A stretch of 15,236 nucleotides of DNA, from the NCBI GenBank assembly GCA_051745065.1, contig JBNJDQ010000048.1, positions 1-15,236 of the forward strand. Direction: 5' to 3'. The notes beneath the pieces were generated by a model that worked only from the letters and a program-made list of their open reading frames with translations, was not told where the DNA came from and searched no databases. The DNA is from Chitinivibrio sp051745065. Lineage in GTDB: Bacteria > Fibrobacterota > Chitinivibrionia > Chitinivibrionales > Chitinivibrionaceae. A program made the translations under genes and the position numbers. Below, piece by piece: positions 7,821-14,887 of this stretch (position 1 is its first letter; every line of letters begins with the position of its first letter).

Positions 7821-8135
7821 ATGGTTGGTGAAATTGACTTTCAGGGAGGTCTTACCAATTCGGAGAAGTTCTCCCGTCTGCACAGTAAAGAGCAGGCCCT
7901 GAATGCATCGCTTACGGCATACTCCGGAGAAAATGTAAAAGAAAAAAGTGAAGAACGCATGCAGCGTCCCAACGAGGTGGAGCAGCGTGATCAGGCCCGC
8001 CTTGATGACAAGGAACAGGAAGAGCAGAGACGGCGGGAGCGAAAGCGCCGGAAGAAAAAAAAGTCTCAGCAGGATGAAGAGGATTCCCGCAAAGGTCCGC
8101 CCCGTTCCGGAGGATTTGTCGATTTCACAGCGTAA
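7821..8135 (+). CDS. Small highly charged protein between fliA and HDOD gene (unknown)
   Basis: This is a 104-residue soluble protein of unknown family. It starts immediately after the fliA stop (TAG then ATG), with GGAG 6 bases upstream inside fliA. The first ~35 residues are mixed (FQGGLTNSEKFSRLHS). Residues ~45-90 are almost entirely charged, with runs of Glu/Gln/Arg and RRRERKRRKKKK, and would form a long helix or coiled coil. The last residues turn Gly/Pro-rich (GPPRSGGFVDFTA). There is no signal peptide or membrane segment. Its tight position between fliA and an HDOD gene suggests a motility-related role, for example as an adaptor or nucleic-acid-binding factor, but this is inference only. 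Confidence 0.75.
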   Translation: MVGEIDFQGGLTNSEKFSRLHSKEQALNASLTAYSGENVKEKSEERMQRPNEVEQRDQARLDDKEQEEQRRRERKRRKKKKSQQDEEDSRKGPPRSGGFVDFTA

Positions 8136-8138
8136 TAT

Positions 8139-9017
8139 ATGAAGGATATTGAAAAGAAGATCCGTTTTATAGCGTCAAAGATCAGTACGATTCCCACGCT
8201 TCCCACGGTTATTTCCCGCATGATTGAGATGGTGGATAACCCCAATACCAATGCCCGCCGTCTTGCGCGGGTGATATCAAGTGATCAGTCCCTGACAGCG
8301 CGGATTCTTAAAATGGCCAATTCTGCATTTTACGGTTTTTCCCGTGAAATATCCACGGTGGATACGGCCATTGTGGTCATGGGATTTAATGCTGTGAAAG
8401 AAATGGGGCTTTCTCTCTCGGTCTTCGATGCGTTTAAAGGTGTGGGATCTCTTAATAATTTTGATGTGAATCGGTATTGGGAACACAGTATTTCCACGGC
8501 CGTGGCATCGCGGATGCTCGCCCGGCGTTTGGCCGTGCCCAATGCAGAAGAGCTTTTTGTAGCGGGATTGCTCCACGATATCGGAAAAATGATATTTATC
8601 CAGTATCTCCCCGAGGACTACAATAGAATTTTCTCCCGCGGGGAAACAGAAGATATCAGTTATTATGAAGCGGAGATGCGCAGTATCGGCGTAATGCACT
8701 CTCAGATTGGTGCTGTTGTGGCAGAACGGTGGCATCTGCCTGATCGTATTGTTGCAGGTATTAAAAATCATCACAGTCATAAAGTGTCCGATGTTTTTGC
8801 TCTGGAAAGCGTTGTTGTGGACACGGCGGATTTCATCTCTCACCGGGCGGGATTGGGCAACAGCGGTCATCGGCGGGACAGTGCGCCGGATCCCTTTGTG
8901 ATCCATCAGTTTGAAGAACACGGTATGTTTTTGGATGAGGGGCTGCTGGATGATTTTATGACGGATATGCTGATGGAGCTGGACAGTTCCGAAATGACCG
9001 ATGTCTTTTCGCGGTAA
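8139..9017 (+). CDS. HDOD domain signalling protein
   Basis: The HDOD domain is a non-catalytic or weakly catalytic relative of HD phosphohydrolases found in bacterial signalling. This protein has 292 residues. The N-terminal half matches the HDOD pattern: LPTLPTVISRMIEMV-like start, SSDQSLTARILKMANSAFYG, then AIVVMGFNAVKEMGLSLSVF. An intact HD pair lies in GLLHDIGKM (H146-D147), followed by HSQIGAVVAERWHLP and IKNHHS. It therefore keeps more metal-binding residues than many HDOD proteins and could be an active HD enzyme. The C-terminal ~40 residues are acidic. No receiver or GGDEF domain is attached. The start has no clear ribosome site and lies 3 bases after the preceding stop, which suggests translation by re-initiation. 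HDOD proteins are often found with flagellar and chemotaxis genes. Confidence 0.9.
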   Translation: MKDIEKKIRFIASKISTIPTLPTVISRMIEMVDNPNTNARRLARVISSDQSLTARILKMANSAFYGFSREISTVDTAIVVMGFNAVKEMGLSLSVFDAFKGVGSLNNFDVNRYWEHSISTAVASRMLARRLAVPNAEELFVAGLLHDIGKMIFIQYLPEDYNRIFSRGETEDISYYEAEMRSIGVMHSQIGAVVAERWHLPDRIVAGIKNHHSHKVSDVFALESVVVDTADFISHRAGLGNSGHRRDSAPDPFVIHQFEEHGMFLDEGLLDDFMTDMLMELDSSEMTDVFSR

Positions 9018-9036
9018 TCCTTTTCTGTAAAAATCC

Positions 9037-9066
9037 TTGTATGGCAAAAGGTTCCCAACATATCTT
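9037..9066 (+). promoter_or_regulatory. Candidate promoter of the FKBP gene
   Basis: TTGTAT (9037-9042) and TATCTT (9061-9066) are 18 bases apart, ahead of a strong GAGGAG ribosome site at about 9092-9097. The 86-base gap after the HDOD gene shows no terminator hairpin, so read-through from the flagellar unit is also possible. The boxes are only moderate matches. Confidence 0.35.
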
Positions 9067-9103
9067 ACACAGGTAAATCATTTTAATTACGTGAGGAGAA
9101 TAC

Positions 9104-9919
9104 ATGAAAAATGTAATCTGGATTGTTGTTGTCGTTCTTGCCTTTGCCGGCGGATATTACCTTTCTCAAATGACCCCTGTTAAGGGCGGTGTAACCGGTG
9201 AAGGAGAGCAATCTGTCCCGGGATCTGCTGCATCAGAATCATCTTCCGAAGAATCAGGTGAGTCACTTCTGCGTGACATTGAAGTTCTTGGCAATGATAC
9301 GGAGTCCTTTTCGTATTCTTTGGGATACGGTTTCGGTAAGAGCCTTGATCAGGTAAAGGATCGCGTGGATATTTCTGTTCTTTTGTCTGCGGTTAAGGCC
9401 GCCATGGAAGGTGATGAGCCTCTTATTGGACGGCAGGAAGCACAGCAGATTCAGCGGAAAGTTATGACGGAGCAGAAAAAGGAAGCCTCTGCAAAGCAGC
9501 AGAAGCGAGCTTCGGAAGGGAAATCCTTTCTGGAAAACAATAAAAAACAGGACGGTGTTGTTGAAACCGAGTCGGGCCTGCAGTACAAAGTTATGAAGGA
9601 AGGAACCGGCGAAAAACCCGGTCCCGAAGATAAAGTCCGCGTCCATTATACGGGAAAACTGCTGGATGGAGAAATCTTTGACAGTTCCGTTGAGCGGGGA
9701 AAACCGGTTACATTCTCTCTGGACAGAGTTATTAAAGGCTGGTCGGAAGGCCTGCAGCTCATGAAGGAAGGAGCGAAATATACGCTTTATATTCCCAGTG
9801 AACTTGCCTACGGCGAGAAAGGTGCATCGCCCAAAATCGGTCCGAATGAAACTTTGATCTTTGAAGTCGAGCTTCTGGAAATCCTTACAGATACCGAAGA
9901 GGATTCTTCCAAAAAGTAA
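9104..9919 (+). CDS. Membrane-anchored FKBP-type peptidyl-prolyl isomerase (FkpA/Mip-like)
   Basis: This protein catalyses cis-trans isomerisation of prolyl bonds and helps fold exported proteins in the periplasm. It has 271 residues. Residues ~4-22 are one hydrophobic segment (VIWIVVVVLAFAGGYYL) with no lipobox cysteine or clear cleavage site, so it probably stays as a membrane anchor. A low-complexity Ser/Glu linker follows (~35-55). Residues ~60-150 resemble the alpha-helical FKBP_N dimerisation domain (SYSLGYGFGKSL, then a Lys/Gln-rich helix). Residues 158-262 form the FKBP fold, with GLQYKV, VRVHYTGKLLDGEIFDSS, VIKGWSEGLQLMKEG and SELAYGEKG. The active-site aromatic and Asp pattern (YTG, FDSS, WSEGL) is intact. 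Its own promoter candidate and strong terminator point to a single-gene unit. Confidence 0.93.
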   Translation: MKNVIWIVVVVLAFAGGYYLSQMTPVKGGVTGEGEQSVPGSAASESSSEESGESLLRDIEVLGNDTESFSYSLGYGFGKSLDQVKDRVDISVLLSAVKAAMEGDEPLIGRQEAQQIQRKVMTEQKKEASAKQQKRASEGKSFLENNKKQDGVVETESGLQYKVMKEGTGEKPGPEDKVRVHYTGKLLDGEIFDSSVERGKPVTFSLDRVIKGWSEGLQLMKEGAKYTLYIPSELAYGEKGASPKIGPNETLIFEVELLEILTDTEEDSSKK

Positions 9920-9944
9920 AACAACTTCCATCAAATCCCTGCAG

Positions 9945-9972
9945 AGCCTCTTCCTTTGGGAAGGGGCTTTTT
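9945..9972 (+). terminator. Intrinsic terminator after the FKBP gene
   Basis: AGCCTCTTCC (9945-9954) pairs with GGAAGGGGCT (9959-9968) over 10 bp with one G-U pair and a TTTG loop. It is followed by TTTTT at 9968-9972, then GCG and a second T run. It lies 26 bases after the FKBP stop codon. Confidence 0.9.
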
Positions 9973-10150
9973 GCGTTTTTCCCAAAACATAGAGTCTGCC
10001 CCTTCGGTGTGCCGCAGAACCCGGGGGCTCACGACGCGCGCCGGAGGGTGCAGAATCAGGAATTATGGTTCTTTCATGCGGGGACCATGCCACCGGTCGT
10101 CGATCTTTACTATATTATAGTTGATGTGTAATTTACAGAGGGGATGGATT

Positions 10151-10558
10151 ATGAACGGAGCCGGGGGCAGTGAAGGTGGAATCGGACGTTTTTTTACAGG
10201 ATTTACCATGATGATTGCCGGGGGATATCTCTTCCTCAATTCTGTGGATGTCTCCACTCATCTGACTTTTTCCCGGGGATATGGGAGGGCGTTTGCCTCA
10301 CCCGCGGCTTTTGGCACCTCCGGGTACGTGTTTATTCCCTTTATATTCGGAATCGGTATGGTCTTTTACAATGCAAAGAACCCCGTTGGGTGGCTCCTCA
10401 GTCTTTCTTCTCTGGTCTTTCTTCTTTTTGGAGTAATTGCGGCGACTCAGCTGCGGATGCGCCATATGTCTGCCTTTCAGCTGATTACAATTCTGGTTCT
10501 TCTCATGGGTGGACTCGGCCTTTTTCTCAGTTCTTTACGGAATATGTCCCGGGAGTAA
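10151..10558 (+). CDS. Small integral membrane protein (unknown)
   Basis: This 135-residue protein is not recognised. The start at ATG 10151 is preceded by GAGGGGAT at a suitable distance; the in-frame ATG at 10121 has no ribosome site. It shows about four hydrophobic segments: ~11-26 (FFTGFTMMIAGGYLFL), ~57-70 (YVFIPFIFGIGMVF), ~77-95 (VGWLLSLSSLVFLLFGVIA) and ~108-125 (LITILVLLMGGLGLFL). A Gly-rich N-terminus and basic loops separate them. The gene is the first of a three-gene run with a secreted protein and a secreted NlpC/P60-like protein. The spacing to the next start is 4 bases. Inference: a membrane component of an envelope function. No transporter signature is visible. Confidence 0.8.
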   Translation: MNGAGGSEGGIGRFFTGFTMMIAGGYLFLNSVDVSTHLTFSRGYGRAFASPAAFGTSGYVFIPFIFGIGMVFYNAKNPVGWLLSLSSLVFLLFGVIAATQLRMRHMSAFQLITILVLLMGGLGLFLSSLRNMSRE

Positions 10559-10562
10559 TGCC

Positions 10563-11180
10563 ATGAATCGCATTTTGCTGCTTCTTTGTGGTGTAGTCTC
10601 CTTTGCTGCCGGTGCGGGGTTTGAACACGGTCTGCCGCAAATCGGTACCCGTGAGGGGGAAACACTCGGAGCGCGGGCCCTCTTTGTAGATGATTACGGT
10701 CCCGTCGTCTACAGCGATGCCGCATCGATGGTGGTGTTTTATACTCCGGAGGGGACGGTGCGTGATACGCTGATTTTGGAAGGGATCGGCCGCGGCTCCT
10801 ACTGTGGTGACGATTTTGTTCTCCGCGATGATTCACTTGTTTTTCTGAACACCGTGGACATGCGCCTTGAATACTATCGCAGTGAGAACGGCAAATGGAT
10901 TTTGAGCAGACCTCTGCCCGCAGATCTCTGCAGCGGCGACAGCCCTGCGGATCGACTTCCTCTGCGCATCGCTCTGCAGGGAGATTCTCTCTGCATAGGA
11001 TCCCGCACGGGATGGTACTCCTATCCTTCGGGAAGGGCCTGTGCAGTGCGGGGTGCTATTACCCCCCGCAGGAGTACCTTCAACAGCCCTGACCGGGAGC
11101 TATGGCCGAAGAAGGAACGTCAGGGCGCCTGGATGCTGACGGCGGATTCCTGCCGGCGGATTGACGGTGAACATGAATAA
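10563..11180 (+). CDS. Secreted protein of unknown family, possibly beta-propeller-like
   Basis: This 205-residue protein begins with a signal peptide (MNRILLLLCGVVSFAAGAG, cleavage near residue 18). ATG 10563 is chosen because GGGAG sits 7 bases before it and it gives this signal sequence. The mature part is beta-rich and repeats a pattern of short hydrophobic strands broken by Asp/Gly turns: VVYSDAASMVVFYTPEG, DDFVLRDDSLVFLNTVD, RIALQGDSLCIGSRTGWYSY and GAWMLTADSCRRI. This looks like four blade-like units, but no signature is strong enough to name a family. Several cysteines (near CGDDF, LCSGD, SLCIG, ACAVR, DSCRR) could form disulphides in the periplasm. The gene overlaps the next by 8 bases, so the products are probably made together. 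I do not recognise a function. Confidence 0.8.
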   Translation: MNRILLLLCGVVSFAAGAGFEHGLPQIGTREGETLGARALFVDDYGPVVYSDAASMVVFYTPEGTVRDTLILEGIGRGSYCGDDFVLRDDSLVFLNTVDMRLEYYRSENGKWILSRPLPADLCSGDSPADRLPLRIALQGDSLCIGSRTGWYSYPSGRACAVRGAITPRRSTFNSPDRELWPKKERQGAWMLTADSCRRIDGEHE

Positions 11181-12051
11181 GTGCGGTCTGATTATCTGTG
11201 TTGTGGTGGGCCTCGTTTCGGCCTGGCCTCTGGATTCGGTACGAATACGTGCGGGGCGGGGAAGAACCATTTCCTGGACTCCGGACAGCAGTAATACGGA
11301 TGACTGGTTTTATCAACGGTTCGGAGATCACTGTACCGGGGGTAACGAGGTGTATCGCCAGTGCGATTTTATTCCGGGACGGGAGTATAAGAGTATCGCC
11401 TATTCCTACGGTGGTGAGGACAGTGACAAGCGCTTTCGTGACAAAGTGCAAGGCAGTTTCTTTGTCGGTTCTCATCTCTGTCATTATCGCTCGTACGGTG
11501 ATCCCTCGGATACGGTGGCCGGAACGGATTGTTCCGGTTTTCTCAGCTGGGTCTGGAGTGAACCCCGTCAGAGTACGTGGATGTTTCTGGAAAATGATGC
11601 ATATACGCACATTCGCCGGGCTGATCTGCAGGCGGGGGACGCTTTGATAAAGGGTGGTTCCCATGCGGTTCTTGTGCTGGATGGCAGGGACGCCGCGTCA
11701 ACGCTGATTGTGGAGTCCACCTCGGCGGTCAACGGCGTACGGCGGCGGCTTATCGATGTCAATGATTCCCTGTGGCAGGAATATATTCCCCTGCGAAATG
11801 ACAGAATTACTCCACTGGCAAAGGTTGGCTCTTCTTCCAAAGAGCAGGAGATTCGTTTGAAGGGATCCCGCCTTCTTTCACGCAGTCCGCTGGTGAGTGT
11901 TCGCGTGTACACCCTGCGCGGTAAAGAGGTATACCGGCAGAACGGCGCGGGCGTCCGTGAATTTGCCCTTCCTGCAATGCCCCCGGGGATCTTTCTGGTA
12001 CGGGCGGAAACTGCCCGGGGGATTTATTACTCTGAGTTTCGTGCCCCCTGA
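11173..12051 (+). CDS. Secreted NlpC/P60-like hydrolase with C-terminal sorting-type domain
   Basis: This 292-residue protein starts with a signal peptide (MNKCGLIICVVVGLVSAWP). The central part matches the NlpC/P60/CHAP-type cysteine hydrolase pattern: GTDCSGFLSWVW with putative nucleophile C120, LQAGDALIKGGSHAVLVLDG with putative catalytic H164, and E181 in IVEST as a possible third residue. Family knowledge: such enzymes cut peptide or amide bonds in the peptidoglycan stem. The last ~70 residues form a separate beta domain (VSVRVYTLRGKEVY then FALPAMPPGIFLVRAETARGIYYSEF) that strongly resembles the T9SS type A sorting domain. Inference: exported to the periplasm and then moved to the cell surface or medium. 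It overlaps the preceding gene by 8 bases, and its ribosome site is weak. The NlpC assignment is by motif only; a transglutaminase-like relative is possible. Confidence 0.82.
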   Translation: MNKCGLIICVVVGLVSAWPLDSVRIRAGRGRTISWTPDSSNTDDWFYQRFGDHCTGGNEVYRQCDFIPGREYKSIAYSYGGEDSDKRFRDKVQGSFFVGSHLCHYRSYGDPSDTVAGTDCSGFLSWVWSEPRQSTWMFLENDAYTHIRRADLQAGDALIKGGSHAVLVLDGRDAASTLIVESTSAVNGVRRRLIDVNDSLWQEYIPLRNDRITPLAKVGSSSKEQEIRLKGSRLLSRSPLVSVRVYTLRGKEVYRQNGAGVREFALPAMPPGIFLVRAETARGIYYSEFRAP

Positions 12052-12139
12052 GTTATACCTGTACTGAATGAGTCCTGCCGGGGCGGCTGTTCTTTTTGTA
12101 TATTCCAGAGAGTGACCATGTTCTGCTACTGAAGGCTCT

Positions 12140-13072
12140 ATGAAAATTGTACTGATCATACTTGTGTGTTTTGTTCTGCTTCTGAGCATTCCCCATACCC
12201 TGCGTCTGGGGGCATCGAAGGAAGGGATACGTTTTTCCTGGAGATTTCTCTTTCTGTTTCTTGTAAAATCCCCCGGTGGCTTCCTTCTGCAGATCGGTCC
12301 CTGGCGGATTATTGACGGAGAAAAAGCGTCTGTTGGAGAAGACCGCAGAAAACAGCACGAAGATGCATCCCGTGAGGAGAGCGCTTTTTCACGTAGGAGT
12401 GGCCGGAAAATGCATCGAAGAGAACGGACATCCACCGGAGCAGACCGCCACAGAGCGGGGGTGCACTCACCGGGTTTTGGCTCCAAAGAGAGCACGCACG
12501 GGCCCGGCGATATACAGAAATCTATGGAGAAGCCGCAGAAACCAGAATCTTGCCCGGAGAATACCGCCCGTACACAGAAACGGGAAGATCATTCCTTTAC
12601 GCACGGAGAAAAGACGTACGCACAAAAGGACGAGTCTTTTGGCGCGTCCCTGCAAAGGGCGTGGCGCCGGGTACGGCGGGAATCAGCCCGGATGAATCGG
12701 ATCTGGCAGGAAAACCGCCGGGATCTGGGGAAAATCGGCAGATTTGTTTTGTGGTGTGTGGGTATGGTCATGAAAACTTTGCGGCCGCGATACTGTGTTC
12801 TGCGCCTTCAGGGCGGCCTGGAGGATCCTCTGTGGACAGCCCGGCTTTTTGTATGGTTGAATACGGCGGGGGCTTTTGTTAACACCCTTGAGGGTATGGA
12901 GTTTCAATATGTGCCGGATTATACCGGTGCTTCGTGGAGCGGGGACGGTTCCTGTGAATATCGCTTCAGTCCTGCGGGACTGGTGCTGATATTCCTGCGT
13001 CTTCTCTGGTATCTGCCCGTGTTTGCAGGAATTCGTGTGTTTCGGCGCTTCAGAAAAGGATATAGCCTATGA
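12140..13072 (+). CDS. DUF2953-like membrane protein with charged central region
   Basis: This 310-residue protein begins with a hydrophobic segment (MKIVLIILVCFVLLLSIP). Residues ~30-52 contain a second weakly hydrophobic stretch. Residues ~60-170 are low-complexity and very rich in Arg, Lys, Glu, Ser and His, probably disordered. Residues ~216-286 look like the DUF2953 pattern: a beta-rich start (YCVLRLQGGLEDPLWTARL), a hydrophobic helix, and a Tyr/Asp/Gly section ending in a hydrophobic helix (LVLIFLRLLWYLPVFAG). DUF2953 is best known from Firmicutes and has no defined enzymatic role. The family match is from memory of the pattern and is uncertain. The ribosome site is weak (GAAGG). The stop overlaps the rfbA start as ATGA, so translation is coupled. 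Confidence 0.7.
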   Translation: MKIVLIILVCFVLLLSIPHTLRLGASKEGIRFSWRFLFLFLVKSPGGFLLQIGPWRIIDGEKASVGEDRRKQHEDASREESAFSRRSGRKMHRRERTSTGADRHRAGVHSPGFGSKESTHGPGDIQKSMEKPQKPESCPENTARTQKREDHSFTHGEKTYAQKDESFGASLQRAWRRVRRESARMNRIWQENRRDLGKIGRFVLWCVGMVMKTLRPRYCVLRLQGGLEDPLWTARLFVWLNTAGAFVNTLEGMEFQYVPDYTGASWSGDGSCEYRFSPAGLVLIFLRLLWYLPVFAGIRVFRRFRKGYSL

Positions 13073-13941
13073 AGGGAATTATACTTGCCGGCGGGGCGGG
13101 AACGCGCCTTGCACCGGCCACTCAGGCCGTAACAAAACAGTTGCTGCCGGTGTATGACAAGCCCATGATCTACTATCCCCTTTCCACGCTCATGCTTGCG
13201 GGAATACGGGATATCCTGATTATCGCAACTCCCAAAGAGCTTCCCCGCTTTCGGGAGCTTCTCGGCACGGGGGAGGGCCTGGGTATCAGCCTTTCCTATG
13301 CTGTGCAGGATGCCCCCCGGGGAATCGCCGAGGCATTTCTTATCGGGGAGGAGTTTATCGGCACAGACCGTGTCGCTCTGATTCTGGGGGATAACATTTT
13401 CTACGGACACAGCTTTGTGGATCGTCTGACCTCCGCAGCCTCCCGCGGGAGCGGAGCCACACTGTTTGGGTACACCGTCAGGGATCCCTCCCGGTACGGT
13501 GTGGTTGAATACGATGCATCCGGCCGGGTGTTGGCGATAGAGGAAAAACCTTCTGTTCCCCGCTCTTCTGTTGCCGTGGCGGGGCTGTATTTCTACGATT
13601 CTGCTGTTGTGGAATATGCCCGCAGTATCACCCCTTCTGCCCGGGGAGAGCTGGAAATAACGGCGGTGAACAACTGCTACCTCAGTAAATCGCAGGTACA
13701 TCTGGAGCTGATGGGCCGGGGCTTTGCCTGGCTTGATACGGGAACTTTTGATTCCCTGGCTGATGCATCGATCTTTGTAAAAACCCTGGAAGAGCGAACC
13801 GGCCTGAAGATTGGCTGTATTGAAGAGGTTGCATGGCGGAAAGGGTTTATTAATCGAAATGAACTGATAGGGCTCGGTAAAACCCTGATTGGGTCTGGGT
13901 ACGGCGAATATCTCCTGAAAATTGCGGAGGAGGAAGTATGA
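13069..13941 (+). CDS. rfbA: Glucose-1-phosphate thymidylyltransferase RfbA/RmlA
   Basis: This enzyme makes dTDP-glucose from glucose-1-phosphate and dTTP, the first step toward dTDP-L-rhamnose and other dTDP-sugars. The 290-residue length matches the short-form family. The nucleotide-binding signature GGAGTRLAPATQAVTKQLLP begins at residue 8, with the usual Tyr-Pro after GTRL replaced by Ala-Pro. VYDKPMIYYPLSTLMLAGI follows. Further conserved parts are QDAPRGIAEAFLIGEEF, LILGDNIFYG, RDPSRYGVVEYD, IEEKP, GLYFYD, ITAVNNCYL, GFAWLDTGTFDSL and GCIEEVAWRKGFI. It starts inside the previous gene's stop (ATGA) and its stop overlaps the rfbD start (ATGA), so the three genes form one translationally coupled unit. 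Confidence 0.96.
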   Translation: MKGIILAGGAGTRLAPATQAVTKQLLPVYDKPMIYYPLSTLMLAGIRDILIIATPKELPRFRELLGTGEGLGISLSYAVQDAPRGIAEAFLIGEEFIGTDRVALILGDNIFYGHSFVDRLTSAASRGSGATLFGYTVRDPSRYGVVEYDASGRVLAIEEKPSVPRSSVAVAGLYFYDSAVVEYARSITPSARGELEITAVNNCYLSKSQVHLELMGRGFAWLDTGTFDSLADASIFVKTLEERTGLKIGCIEEVAWRKGFINRNELIGLGKTLIGSGYGEYLLKIAEEEV

Positions 13942-14816
13942 TCTGGATAAGCGGAGCGACGGGGCTTCTGGGCCATGCGATCAGGGCGGAACTCACGGAA
14001 AAAAATATTCCCTTTCTTCATGATCGTGTCGAGCTGACGGATAAGCAGGCCGTACAGTCCTATGTCGGGGAGCATGGCATCACCTGCATTATTAACTGTG
14101 CCGCCTGGTCCGATGTGGACAGTGCGGAAAAGTATCCGGAGCAGGTCTTTGCTGTGAATCGTGACGGTCCGGCTTACTGTGCTGCCGCCGCACAAAGCGT
14201 TGGAGCCCGGATGATTCATATCTCTACGGATTATGTGTTTGATGGAACCGGTCCGGAGACTCTGCGGGAGTGGAGCCGACCAGCACCGGCAAATGTGTAC
14301 GGAGCATCGAAACTGGCCGGGGAAAAGGCCGTGCAGGAGAACTGCAGTCGTGCCGTTGTTCTCCGCACCTCCTGGTTGTACGGGGCGGGACGGCGCGATT
14401 TTGTGGATACCGTAACCGCTCTGTTGCGGGAGCGTACACAGCTCACCATGGTTGACGATCAGCTGGGCAGCCCCACCTGGACGGCGGATCTTGCCCGTTT
14501 CATCCGGCTGCTTTGCACGATAGAATCATTGACAACGGGGGTTTTTCACTACAGTAACCGCGGATGTGTGTCACGCTGTGCCATGGCCCGGGTTGTACGC
14601 GAAGAACTGGCAGCACAGCGGCAGGAAAGAAAACTGGCTGAGATTGTTCCCTGTTCCACCCAGGAGATGCCCCGGCCCGCGCGGCGCCCCGCCTTTTCCT
14701 GCCTGAATCCCAATAAGACCGCCCTGGTTTACGGAATTGATATTCCCCACTGGCGGGACTCCCTGAGAAGATGCATCAGAAAAAATGGAGCGCAGGAGAT
14801 TGAAAAATTGCCGTAA
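13938..14816 (+). CDS. rfbD: dTDP-4-dehydrorhamnose reductase RfbD/RmlD
   Basis: This NAD(P)H-dependent short-chain reductase makes dTDP-L-rhamnose from dTDP-4-keto-L-rhamnose, the last step of the pathway. The 292-residue length fits the family. The Rossmann signature GATGLLG lies at 6-12. The catalytic region is STDYVFDG at 96-103, followed by Y121 and K125 of the YxxxK motif (VYGASKLAGEKAV). Later conserved parts are VLRTSWLYG, LTMVDDQLGSPTWTADLA and GVFHYSN. It overlaps rfbA by 4 bases. rfbB and rfbC, which supply the middle two steps, are not in this window. With rfbA it implies a rhamnose or related deoxysugar in a surface polysaccharide. No clear terminator follows. Confidence 0.93.
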   Translation: MIWISGATGLLGHAIRAELTEKNIPFLHDRVELTDKQAVQSYVGEHGITCIINCAAWSDVDSAEKYPEQVFAVNRDGPAYCAAAAQSVGARMIHISTDYVFDGTGPETLREWSRPAPANVYGASKLAGEKAVQENCSRAVVLRTSWLYGAGRRDFVDTVTALLRERTQLTMVDDQLGSPTWTADLARFIRLLCTIESLTTGVFHYSNRGCVSRCAMARVVREELAAQRQERKLAEIVPCSTQEMPRPARRPAFSCLNPNKTALVYGIDIPHWRDSLRRCIRKNGAQEIEKLP

Positions 14817-14824
14817 ATACGCTA

Positions 14825-14853
14825 TTGTTTGTATGAACTCATATAACTATATT
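14825..14853 (+). promoter_or_regulatory. Candidate sigma70-type promoter of the sugar kinase gene
   Basis: TTGTTT (14825-14830) and TATATT (14848-14853) are 17 bases apart in the 71-base gap after rfbD. A start near 14860 would give a leader of about 28 bases before ATG 14888. The -35 box is identical to that proposed for flhA. Confidence 0.5.
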
Positions 14854-14887
14854 TAAATGAATACATTAATCAGATTGAGGTGATTCC

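Noticed and set aside
9263..10093. 276-codon open frame on the minus strand opposite the FKBP gene
   Set aside because: It crosses the strong terminator and the complete FKBP gene, and its composition is shadow-like.
9981..10150. G/C-rich gap between the FKBP terminator and the 10151 gene, checked for a small RNA, riboswitch or promoter
   Set aside because: Only 4-base inverted repeats were seen. TATATT/TATTAT at 10111-10118 could be a -10 box but has no matching -35. Nothing firm enough to annotate.
12077..12097. Possible terminator GCCG-GGG-CGGC followed by a T run after the NlpC-like gene
   Set aside because: The stem is only 4 bp with a mismatch next to it, and the T run is 5 bases away from the stem. 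Too weak to call.
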